DNA of 29,837 nt from Schoenoplectus triqueter (lineage: Eukaryota > Streptophyta > Magnoliopsida > Poales > Cyperaceae). Position numbers and translations under genes: made by a program. Location of the stretch: contig CAXKVV010001041.1 of the NCBI GenBank assembly GCA_964058805.1, positions 1 through 29,837 on the forward strand, given 5' to 3'. Positions 21,501 to 29,837 of this stretch are shown in pieces (position 1 is the stretch's first letter; each line of letters opens with the position of its first letter). The notes beneath the pieces are model-generated. The model worked only from the letters and a program-made list of their open reading frames with translations, was not told the DNA's origin and did no database searches.

Positions 21501-24500
21501 GTACGAATGTATACTGCAATAACAGAAAAATCATTGATGATCATATACATCGAATTGTTCCTTATGAAATTCTGAATTGGAGAAAGAATGAAAATAAATT
21601 TTGTAAAATACCTGAATTGATGTTACAGAGAAATGGCAAAGATCAGCAAAAATTGCTTCAGATCCTGAAATTTAGAAATAGAATTGTGAAATTCAGAACA
21701 TTTAATGTTGGGTTCTGGGTACCCAGCTCAAGGAAGACCCGGGTCTTGGGGGCAATAAATAGTGAACAAATGTGTGTTTGTGTGGGTGGGTGGAGGTAAA
21801 GAAAATTATAAGAAACGATGAAACAAAGTGGAGCAAGAAAAAAAAACATCAAAGTACCTGTAGCACAGAGAAGACAACCACCTAGAGCAAGCCAAGCATG
21901 GAAGGAGTTTCTCTTGAAATAAACAATGATATAAACAGGATTAAATGCTTTGAAAACTGTGATGCCATACTTAGACAAGTTATAAATTCCAATCCCACCA
22001 AGGCAGCAAAACCAGATGAACAAAGCTGGGCCAATTGCAAAACCCACTTTGCTAGTTGCATATTTCTGGACACTGAACAATATTACAAGAAATGCAACTG
22101 AGATCATCACCACTTCATCTGCAAGATTGTTTTGTAATGTTATGTTAAATTAAAATCAGCTAACCAAGTGAACAGTTATTTAATTTATAGAATAATGTAT
22201 AATATTAACTATATTAGTGTTATTATACCTTGCTCCAATTCTGGGACTCCTACCTTCAAGCCACTCACAGCTGACACAACTGCAGTTCAGGCAAAAAAGA
22301 GAAAAACAAGTTACAAAATCTTTAAAAAAATGACAACTAAAGCAAATCTCACAAATAAAAAACTAAAAAAAGGATTTTGTTTCTTCTTTTTCCATCTGAG
22401 CTTGGTTGACCTTTTAGGCAGGTATGCTTACAAGTTATCACACAAAAATAATTAACCAATAAAAATGAATTTTGCTTGTGTATCATGCAGTTTGTTTGGT
22501 AAAGCATTCGTATCTGCTACTATTTCGAATGTAAAGCAGGGCCCTATTACTCTCTCGTCTCAGCTATCTGTCCTATGTTAATTGAGTTTTTTTTTTCTCT
22601 TCATTTAACATCACAGCCCCCTGTTGATGTTGTGGGAAATTTGGAAGGAGATGAATGCACAAATTTTCAACGGGACCCGGAGCCCGGCAAATAGGGTGGA
22701 GAATCTAATCCGTGACAACATCAACAGATGGTCTCTTGCATATGATAAATATGGTCAGGATTAGAACATAGCAATAGCTGCATCATTAGGAAAAATGTAA
22801 TCAGGGTTTCTCTTTACTAGGCTTGTGTGCTTATTGTATTACTCCATTGTATTTTATGCCTAATTCTCTTGTATATGTACTCTCTTTTTATTTTGATTAA
22901 TGAAATTATAGTAGGCTCTTCGCCTACTACTTCAAAAATAAATAAATAAATAAAATAAAATAAGCAAATGATAGAACCTGACATAGCTGGTGTGATAACT
23001 CCATCAGACAATACCATAGCAGTACCAAAGAGCACTATTGCTAAAACTGCTTTCTTTAAAAAGGGTGATGCTTCAAGGCATTGCTTGACTTGAATGGATC
23101 GCTCCAGTTCCTTTGATGGTGCTTTCAGTTGGAGGCTGGACATGCGCATGTCAGGTGGAAATTGGATTGGAATGAGACTTATATTAGCATTTCTAGAGAT
23201 CAAGGAATATAGGGCAAATATGCCTCCTGCAAAACTTAAAAATAATAAGAAAATGTTACTTACCTAATATGGATAATTGGTAGATCAGCTAGACACAACA
23301 CAAGAAAAGAAAAAGATTTAATTGAAATTCCCCTTTTCCTTACAGGTTTTGGGATCCCATACTGGGTTGTTCATCTCGGTTTTGGGTGATAAGCTAGATG
23401 CAATTTCCATTTATCCCAGGATAGGTAAAGCAAATGCTACAAGTATACAGATAATAACAACACCAGAACACTGGCTACTCATCATGACATACATGCTTGT
23501 AGGATGGTGAAACATAAAACTTAAAAAAGTATTTTTTTTTTGAAGTAGCAGGCGAAAGGCCTACTATATTGATTTCATTAATTAAAAAGAAGAAGAGTTG
23601 CAGATACAGATAGTTTAGATAAGACCCAGACTGAAAGATGAAAAGCTTATAATTATACAGTCACAGTTTCACGCAGAAATATCTATTCTATAGTTGTCTA
23701 TAGATTCTAATCTATCATCCCTAAGTGACAAAAACAATTAGTAGAAGCAAGTGTACCTTCAGAGTCATCATTTGCCCAGAGTGTAATAGATACATACTTT
23801 ATGAGCGGGATCAGTAATAAAGTGTAAAGAACCAGAGAAAGTGCCCCAATTACATCCTCTTCCCCACGGATTGGGCTTTTGGTGAACATGACATCAAATG
23901 TGTAAAGCGGGCCTAGCCCAATATCCCCAAAAACAACTGCAAAGGTTTGCAGAGTAAGAAAGGCCATCCTTCTCAGATCAAACTCCTGAAGTTCAGGTAG
24001 AAGGTAATCATGAAATAAGTCTAAAAGAAACTAAGAATACAATATTTCATGACTTAATGATTGTTTGGGATAAAACATTGAGTTTTTAAGATCCTTGACA
24101 ATATATTATAGCAACAGCTGGCTTAAGGAGTAAATGATATCATAAAGCAAAACATAATGCAGGCCAGAAAATAAAAAGAATAATATAAATATACTGAACA
24201 TGTCTGGTTTTGACTGATTTATGAGCAATCTATATCCGGCTAAAGAATCTGATTCCCTAAACCTTGTTCATTTATCATAATTGGTCATTATCATTATCAT
24301 TGTACTGCAGTCTGTCTTAACTGGTATTTACCCCAACAAGAGTTGTGTTTCTTATACTTCTTTCTTGAACTTCTTTATCCAGTTTAAACTAATTTGAGAT
24401 ATCCAATTGAGTCCAAATGAGAATGAAACAGCACAATTAAATGCATATTATTAAAAGACCAACTAAAAGTCTTCCACCCAGAAGAATAGAGATTGTGATG

Positions 24501-25137
24501 TGTTCACTTATCATAAACTACCGAATCGGGATGTTATCAATCTAGCTTTTGTGTACGCCCATTCTCTTATGGGACCACAGCAACCATAGACAAAGGTACC
24601 ACTTCTCGTTAAGCTTTATCGGTCCTGACCTTTCTCAATGGCTGATGATACATTGCAACCTTGGTTTGTACTGAGAAAAACTTATCATTAAGGATCTGTA
24701 CGGCAGTAACAGATCTAAAGAGGGCGAGGGTTATGTGAAATTACGGTTTTACTGAAGAGGCGTTAGATAAAAAATTGATACTTTTCTGATTTTATTAGTT
24801 CTGATACAGCTATAATACTACAAATAAACCAAAAGTCCAGAGAAATGAAAAGAATTTATACCTCAGCTTCAATTTTAGCATCCATCCCAGCCACCTCGAG
24901 TGCTTCGACGTCGAACCAATCAATAAGCGGACCAGTTCGTACAAGCCTACGCTCCTCAGCATCCTCCACTTCTTCATCATCATCATCATTATCATCCTCG
25001 TCGTCTCTGTTTGCACCGACTTTTTCTTTCTCTTCTTCTCCGTCGCTCAATTCCTCTTTCGAAACCCATCGCTTCTCGCTCGAATCTAGCTTCACTAAAC
25101 CACTAGTAAGACAACTACTGCTGCTCCTATTCGACAT
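18587..25137 (-). CDS. KUP7: KUP/HAK/KT potassium transporter, KUP7-like
   Basis: Ten minus-strand exons: 24862-25137, 23757-23985, 22978-23226, 22229-22279, 21858-22118, 21612-21664, 21399-21513, 20598-20852, 19868-20390 and 18587-19112. All introns are GT-AG and the frame is open throughout, giving 845 aa (Arabidopsis KUP7 is about 858). Such transporters move potassium with protons across plant membranes. The cytosolic N-terminus has an acidic run (about 45-62) and the KUP7-like RLVRTGP...FDVEALEV. Hydrophobic helices follow, with WANDD, DGVITPAMS, GPALFIWFC, LFIANIAALIASR and IRAPGVGLL. The C-terminus ends NYFYTFLRSNCRRG...TTYMV, as in KUP7/KUP12. Odd points: the near-universal GD-GTSPLY of helix 1 reads GDIGLGPLY (112-120), and GGTFALYS reads GGIFALYS (169-176). 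KUP7 orthology is likely but not tested by a tree. Confidence 0.93.
19288..19489. mobile_element. 202-bp hAT MITE in KUP intron 9
   Basis: The ends are TAGAGGTGG (19288-19296) and CCACCTCTA (19481-19489), perfect inverted copies. The flanks GTTTTATC (19280-19287) and ATTTTATC (19490-19497) match at 7 of 8 bases. The subterminal parts carry GGGTCGGGTT-like repeats common to this plant hAT MITE group. It lies in the intron, away from both splice sites, and does not break the gene. Confidence 0.92.
22609..22962 (+). mobile_element. 5'-truncated LINE in KUP intron 3, antisense to the gene
   Basis: From 22618 the plus strand reads PLLMLWEIWKEMNAQIFNG...NINRWSLAYDKYGQD and stops at TAG 22762-22764. 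This is the C-terminal tail of plant L1-type reverse transcriptase proteins (the WEIWKE-N zinc-knuckle region). About 145 bases of 3' untranslated region follow, ending with the hairpin GTAGGCTCTTCGCCTAC (22911-22927) and a TAAA-rich tail. Everything upstream is lost, as usual after incomplete reverse transcription. No target-site duplication was found. Confidence 0.85.
23532..23650 (-). mobile_element. LINE 3' end in KUP intron 2, same family
   Basis: Read on the minus strand, it carries ATTAATGAAATCAATATAGT, then GTAGGCCTTTCGCCTGCTAC (23545-23564), CTTCA and a run of A. This is the same order as the 3' end of the LINE in intron 3. Only the tail of the 3' untranslated region remains, and the upstream border (about 23650) is a guess. 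It has the same orientation as the transporter gene. Confidence 0.75.
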
Positions 25138-25360
25138 ATGAAAATTGGAGAGAGCGACGTTTGGAATTGGATCAGACTGGATCGGTGAAGTGAGAGAGAT
25201 CGGGATTTCTAAATTTGAGAATCAATGCATAATCTCCTTTCGTGAATCGTGAATAGGGAAAGGGGACCCGGAGAATCTGGATAGATTAGGTAGACATGTT
25301 CTACGTGATACGTGCAACAATAGATGGTGGGGCCGATAGATGATAAGAGTATAGCTGTAT
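25138..25360 (-). promoter_or_regulatory. Probable 5' leader and proximal promoter of the KUP gene
   Basis: Upstream of the ATG the minus strand has pyrimidine-rich runs (CTCTCTCACTTCACC near 25185-25202), common around plant transcript starts. No clear TATA box is visible. The extent of the leader cannot be fixed from the sequence, and an intron in it is possible. Confidence 0.4.
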
Positions 25361-25950
25361 AAACATCTAATGTGCACACAAATTAAGTGTTGTAATTGTA
25401 AATGCATGAATGCAGTTTTTTTACTTAAAAATGATGTATATTTTAAACATAACTCTAATAAATCCTTGTGCAGATATTAGACAATATTTGTAGAATAACT
25501 ATTAACTGGTTTGATGATATGAAATGAGACCTAAATTAATAGAAACATCTAACATGCACGTAATGTGCTCTAAATACATTATATTAACATTTTTTTATTA
25601 GATGATGATATTTGAAGGATAACTACTAGTTTATCACACCATCGATTTAGCAACTTTCTATATCATAAGTTACACTAACGTGCACAATAATTAACTTTAA
25701 TTTATATCATAAGTGACTCTAATGTACATAATATTGTAATATGCACAATAAAATAGTTAATATGTTATCGTAAATCACAATAAGATATGAAATGTGCATT
25801 ATAATTCAATATGCATCATAAGTCACTTTGTGCATCATAAGTTTATTATATATCATGACATCTAATGCGCATCTAAGTCTAATATACATCACAAATACAA
25901 TATGTATTATAAGTCACCTAATATGTATCTGATGCATATTAGTGGTATAT
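25361..25950 (+). repeat. Degenerate tandem array of CATAAGTCACTCTAATGTRCA-like units
   Basis: Variants of ATCATAAGTNACTCTAATGT and ATATGCATCATAAGTCAC recur many times, most densely at 25660-25940. Looser copies (AACATCTAATGTGCAC, AACATCTAACATGCAC) lie near 25361 and 25545. Spacing is irregular, about 20-50 bases. It looks like an old, decayed minisatellite upstream of the transporter gene. Confidence 0.65.
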
Positions 25951-26756
25951 ATCTTTATGATATCAATGACGGTATCTGTGAAACATTTTCCAAAGAGAAA
26001 TCTAAATTGACTAATTTTGTTATGGATAAAAAAAAATTATGTTAGAGATGTAAAAAAAAACAAGTTGATATCAGCAAATTGTGATTTACTCAAATTTGAT
26101 AACTGCTGAAATTTTAATCCATAAAAGATTCACTTTTCCGTGGCTTTCCTCTGAAGCATGCAAAAACAGCGAAACCCTTGCTCTCTCCTAGGAATTGTAT
26201 CCTTAAAGGAACTTAAAATTTGAGTTAATTCGTAGCACAATCTGAACGTTGGTTTTAATCTCGGCCGAAATGATCACAACGGTCATATTTAGATTTACAG
26301 GCCCCCATTAAATCAAAGCCCAGACATCTAACTCAAATTTTGAGTCACCGTGATGTGAATTCCCCCTCCTATACATTATCAACGATTGCGACAGAGAATC
26401 ACAACCGTTGATGAATAAAACTCAGATAACTGTGCAGGAACATTTTTTATTCACATAAAAAAAAGTCAAATAGACAAATAGCGCATTAAACCATGAATTA
26501 CCCCACAGTTTTTGCTGACCAAAGATTATCTCAAAGACTGCAACCACAAACAGTGGTTAAGCCTTTGTTTTCCAGCATTTGCCCACCGTTTAATGTAATT
26601 ACCCAACACCGGACGTGGTGGGTACTTATTGGATCTTCCCCAGCTACTTCAGTAAATTACGCTTCACAAAATCAAAACAAATTTATATGCGAGCGCTGAT
26701 ATTTTTTTTTGTGTTATATTGTATCTCTCTTTTTTTTTCGTTTGCAAAATACACTA
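25951..26756. other. Unassigned stretch with a short inverted repeat
   Basis: No gene was recognised. AAAATTTGAGTTA (26215-26227) and its exact inverse TAACTCAAATTTT (26329-26341) enclose about 100 bases with AACGTT/AACGG motifs, perhaps a small foldback remnant. Near 26608-26631 there is an imperfect palindrome around ACCGGACGTGGTGGGT. Confidence 0.4.
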
Positions 26757-26957
26757 GATTAATTCAACTGTTCAATGTAATTTTTATATTAAAATATATT
26801 TGAAGACTAAATTTTATATTTTATATTAATTTTTTTAGATAAAAGTACATTAAACTAATGATTTTTAATAATAATGATTTTTCAGCCTTAAAAATATATA
26901 ATATTTAGTCTCCAAATATATTTTACTATTAAGATCATTTTAAACAGTTGAATCGGT
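26757..26957. mobile_element. About 200-bp foldback MITE
   Basis: The left arm (GATTAATTCAACTGTTCAAT, then ATATTTGAAGACTAAAT) and the inverse of the right arm (CCGATTCAACTGTTTAAAAT, then ATATTTGGAGACTAAAT) match along about 65 bases. About 70 AT-rich bases separate the arms. No clear target duplication was found, so the superfamily is open. Confidence 0.75.
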
Positions 26958-27573
26958 ATTTTAATTCAAAAATGAGAAATATAATATGAAGTACAAAAGA
27001 TATTTTGTATTTCACGACTCACCAAATAGTCAATTATCCGTACTATTTGTTACTCTTCTGAACCTAATATGCCACATGAGATGCAGAGAAAAAATAAACG
27101 GATGCATTAGTTTTGGTGAATTCCTGTACCTGTTTTGTATGTTTTAATTATAACTACATAATTTTACTAAATAAATGTTTAATTCTGTTTAAACAGTGTA
27201 ATTTTTTTAGACCCTTTGGCATTAAGCATTCGTGAAAAACAAATTTCACATTTTTTTAACAATTAAATGAATTTAACCATGATAGAATGATTAAATTTGT
27301 ATTATTTCAAATTGATTAAATAACACAAGAATTTTAAATTATGTGTTTGAACAATTTTAAATGTCCAAAGTAAATAGATTGGACATTTATGATTGGAAAA
27401 GATTGAAAAATGTAATATATCATGTTCGATCTTTTAAACTTCTTGTTTTTGTCCAAGACTTATTATAATGTCTATTTTTCTACGTTTACAAAGCATGATC
27501 GATGCATTTTTCCTATTTAATTCCATTTAGATACTAAATCGTTCAACGTTCACCTTAGCGAAAAGAACCATTG
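26958..27573. other. AT-rich stretch, nothing recognised
   Basis: I see no gene, no inverted ends and no clear repeat. An AACCATTG at 27566-27573 is the left target duplication of the next element. Confidence 0.4.
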
Positions 27574-28480
27574 ATGGGATGGCAATGGGTCAGATAGATA
27601 AAATGTTAATTTCGTTTTTTGATCCGTCCATTAAAATTACATATCTATCATGTCTGATTCGTACCTCCGGGCCTGCAAATTTTGGGTCATCCTGCCTGCG
27701 GGTTAATTTGTTTTTTGGCCCGGCTCGTTAAGACCCATCCTACAGTACAATTTTTTTAAATCGACTGAAAAATATATTTTTTGAGCATTTTAGATTTTAA
27801 ATTTGAGAAAACTTAAAATATCAAAGTTGTAGATATTATTGTTATGAATCTATAAAATTTTATCTCATCATAATATGATCTTTTAGTAAAAAGTTATGAT
27901 TAAAAATGTATCTAGAGATCTAAAATTTTTCAGCAGTTAAACTTCATAAATATAAATTTTCGAGATTGATATGTTATGTTTTTGAAAGAGCTCAAAATAT
28001 AAAAATGGTAGATATAATTATCATGATTTTAGAGAATTTAATTTTATATTGATTGGATTTTTGAGTTAAAAGATATGGCTAAAAAAATATTAAGATATTT
28101 ATTGAATTATATTGTTCACATTTAGATGTTCCAAAAATATTGGTGTTTCAATTCATATAATAATATCATAAATAAATACTTAATATAATTTAAGTAATAT
28201 TAATATTATATTAATATTTTTTATATTTTTTAGAATATATTGATATATAATATGTATAAATATATATAATATAAATATAAATATAAATATAAAATAAATT
28301 ATATATATATACAACTACTCCGGGTCAGACGGGCAAGGCTAACCTCAAACTCGTATCCGACCTAGCCTGTAGGATGACCTGACTCGGCCCTGTTCCTTCA
28401 CTGACCAGACGAACGAGTTGATGTCGAGCTTAGACGGATCCGGACAGGTCCACCAAGCCACATGCTAAATTACCATCCCT
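27574..28480. mobile_element. 907-bp non-autonomous hAT element
   Basis: The left end reads ATGGGATGGCAATGGGTC. The right end, reverse-complemented, reads AGGGATGGTAATTTAGC. AACCATTG (27566-27573) and AACCATTA (28481-28488) flank it, 7 of 8 identical. Both subterminal parts are rich in GGGTC/CGGG-type motifs (27660-27740 and 28318-28460), typical of the plant GGGATGGCAA hAT group. The middle is AT-rich with an ATATAA microsatellite (about 28240-28310). No transposase. Confidence 0.83.
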
Positions 28481-28494
28481 AACCATTAATGACC

Positions 28495-28582
28495 TTTCAA
28501 AACTTGAACTCATGTAATTTATAAAATTATGGATTATTTTTCAAAACTTGATCTCGTATAATTCATAAAATTATGAATTATT
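28495..28582 (+). repeat. 44-bp tandem duplication
   Basis: Two units starting TTTCAAAACTTGA lie at 28495-28538 and 28539-28582. They share AAAACTTGA, TAATTYATAAAATTATG and ATTATT with a handful of differences. Confidence 0.85.
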
Positions 28583-28615
28583 ATATTTATTTTGTACAGA
28601 TATTAAAATTGAGTG

Positions 28616-28917
28616 GGTCTACAATACACCATTTTTTTTATGTGATTTGCATCGCATGAAAAAAAATACTATGAAAAGAAGCATATAAAACTTAATATAG
28701 TTTTGATCAGAACAATTAATATTTAATTAGCTGGACCATGTGAAATTTAAAATGAAATGTACAATCAACCATTTAATTATGAATCATAGATTATTTTCTG
28801 AATATTTGTGTATATGCTCCTTTTCATAAATAGTTTCACATGATTCATCTAATTAAATTTCAATTGTTCTGATCAAAACTATTTTGATCATTAAATTTTT
28901 TTGGTGTACCAGAACAA
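28616..28917. mobile_element. About 300-bp inverted-repeat MITE
   Basis: The arm ATAGTTTTGATCAGAACAAT (28697) with ATTTAATTAG and CATGTGAAA after it is mirrored on the right: ATTTAATTAGATGAATCATG as inverse, then AATTGTTCTGATCAAAAC at 28862. Looser inverted ends (ACAATACACCA and the inverse of TGGTGTACC) suggest borders near 28616 and 28917. No target duplication was resolved. Confidence 0.65.
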
Positions 28918-29133
28918 TTCTCATTAATATTAATATTATATATATTATTTAATTATAGTTAACGTACTGCTTTAAATTATATAATTTTATACTTAAATAA
29001 TAAATAATGTACAAAAATGTTATTTCCAGTTCTAAACTTCTAAGTACGTCACACTCCCACTCCAAGTACCACGTACAATCAACAGCTACTATCCGAATTC
29101 GACATTTGACATTCATTCACCGGATCAAAGTTA

Positions 29134-29449
29134 GAGAATAAGAGAGTTCGGTTATTCTATCTCAAAAATAAAAAAAATAAAAAAAATAAATATTTTTTTT
29201 ACTCATAAATTGATAGTCTGTTAAATTTCATTAACGTTTGATAGTTCATCAAAAATTATTAATTTAAAACCATTACAAACATTAATGAAATACCGTTAAA
29301 TTTAATAATTTTTAATGAAATATTAAATATTAATGAAATTACACAAAATTTTATAAACTATTAATCTATAAGTAAAAAATATAATTTTTTTTATTTTTCA
29401 AAAAAAAAATTATATTTCTTAAATAAAATAATAGAACCCTCTTATTCTC
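29134..29449. mobile_element. Mutator-like MITE related to the 6570-7699 element
   Basis: The left end GAGAATAAGAGAGTTC (29134-29149) and the inverse of the right end GAGAATAAGAGGGTTC (to 29449) match. Inside, both arms carry TACTYATARATTRATAGT followed by AAATTTC/AAATTTT blocks, which are also seen in the arms at 6570 and 7699. The two arms meet almost directly, so it is a hairpin of about 316 bp. A target duplication is not evident. Confidence 0.78.
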
Positions 29450-29639
29450 GTGTACCGTCAAACACATCGCAAACACCTCAGAGAATCTGAACTCATCCCT
29501 TATCCTAAAGAAATCCCACAAATCCCCCACTCATGCCAGAAGAGTAGAAGACCGCGCCGGTGCAAAGCCGCTGACATCCTGTTTCAAGTTTCAACCTTTC
29601 CAAAACCGGGTGTCAAAAACCCACCGGCGGTGACCACAC

Positions 29640-29734
29640 CGCCGATTAAAATAGACCCATCCCTTTCAAATTCTCTCACACAACTGCTCTCTTCTCCACT
29701 CCACATCCCCATCTCTCCTCTCCTCGTGCCCAGC
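29640..29734 (+). promoter_or_regulatory. Pyrimidine-rich 5' leader of the gene at 29735
   Basis: The stretch CTCTCACACAACTGCTCTCT and the following CTCC/CCTC runs are almost purine-free up to the ATG, as in many plant 5' leaders and Y-patches. No TATA box is obvious. The nearest candidate is GATTAAAATA near 29643. Confidence 0.5.
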
Positions 29735-29837
29735 ATGGCTTTGGCTTCTTCCATCTCCAATTCTACTCTCCTCTTCTCTTGTCCTTCCGCTTCTAAGAAA
29801 ACCACTCTTGCTTCGTCCAATTCTATCCTCTCTCTGC
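29735..29837 (+). CDS. N-terminus of a probable plastid-targeted protein, cut by the window edge
   Basis: The frame from ATG 29735 reads MALASSISNSTLLFSCPSAS, then KKTTLASSNSILSL, and is open to the end (34 codons). It starts Met-Ala, is rich in Ser, Thr, Ala and Leu and has no acidic residue, as expected of a chloroplast transit peptide. The start context (A at -3, G at +4) is strong. The mature protein lies outside the window, so its function is unknown. The open frame on the opposite strand is only its mirror. Confidence 0.75.
   Translation, partial: MALASSISNSTLLFSCPSASKKTTLASSNSILSL

Noticed and set aside
24845..25141. Ser-rich plus-strand open frame
   Set aside because: It is the mirror of the acidic N-terminus of the KUP transporter (GAT/GAA runs read as ATC/TTC).
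28240..28312. ATATAA-rich tract as a matrix attachment or origin-like element
   Set aside because: A simple microsatellite inside a transposon explains it; there is no further evidence.
29584..29820. Minus-strand 78-codon open frame rich in Glu and Arg
   Set aside because: It is antisense to the pyrimidine-rich leader and transit peptide of the plus-strand gene at 29735.

Overview
This window is nuclear DNA from a flowering plant, most likely a eudicot. It is AT-rich, full of decayed transposons, and has two complete intron-containing genes whose exons join in frame across GT-AG introns. I cannot name the species from the sequence.

Layout. 1-1555 is the 3' end of a degenerate Ty1/copia retrotransposon (reverse transcriptase, RNase H, 3' LTR). 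1790-2681 is an AT-rich repeat. 3792-5419 holds three decayed exons of a methionine aminopeptidase (MAP1 type) on the minus strand. From 6570 to 14950 I see no gene, only nested transposons: a Mutator-like element with an inserted hAT-like copy, a Helitron, two more hAT-like copies (one with a Harbinger-like MITE inside), and a 3.5-kb element with 130-bp terminal inverted repeats. That last element carries a 1.6-kb hAT element with perfect 8-bp target duplications and a near-perfect 407-bp foldback. Several boundaries rest on paired ends plus target-site duplications that can be read directly.

Genes. A four-exon LEA_4 protein with a mitochondrial-type presequence lies on the minus strand (CDS 15430-17444). 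It has ABA-type elements (a palindromic ABRE and a CE3-like site) just upstream. A ten-exon KUP/HAK/KT potassium transporter of the KUP7 type follows on the same strand (18587-25137, 845 aa). Its introns hold a hAT MITE and two 3' ends of one LINE family. The transporter reads intact but departs from the family in its hallmark first-helix motif (GDIGLGPLY instead of GD-GTSPLY). At the right edge a plus-strand gene begins at 29735 with a plastid-transit-like N-terminus and runs off the window.

The genes are not an operon or pathway. LEA and KUP are tandem neighbours on one strand and probably have independent promoters. I found no clear evidence of a novel system. The best leads are the altered KUP motif, the foldback with internal palindromes, the array of CGTTATAACG dyads, and the shared hairpin at the LINE 3' ends.
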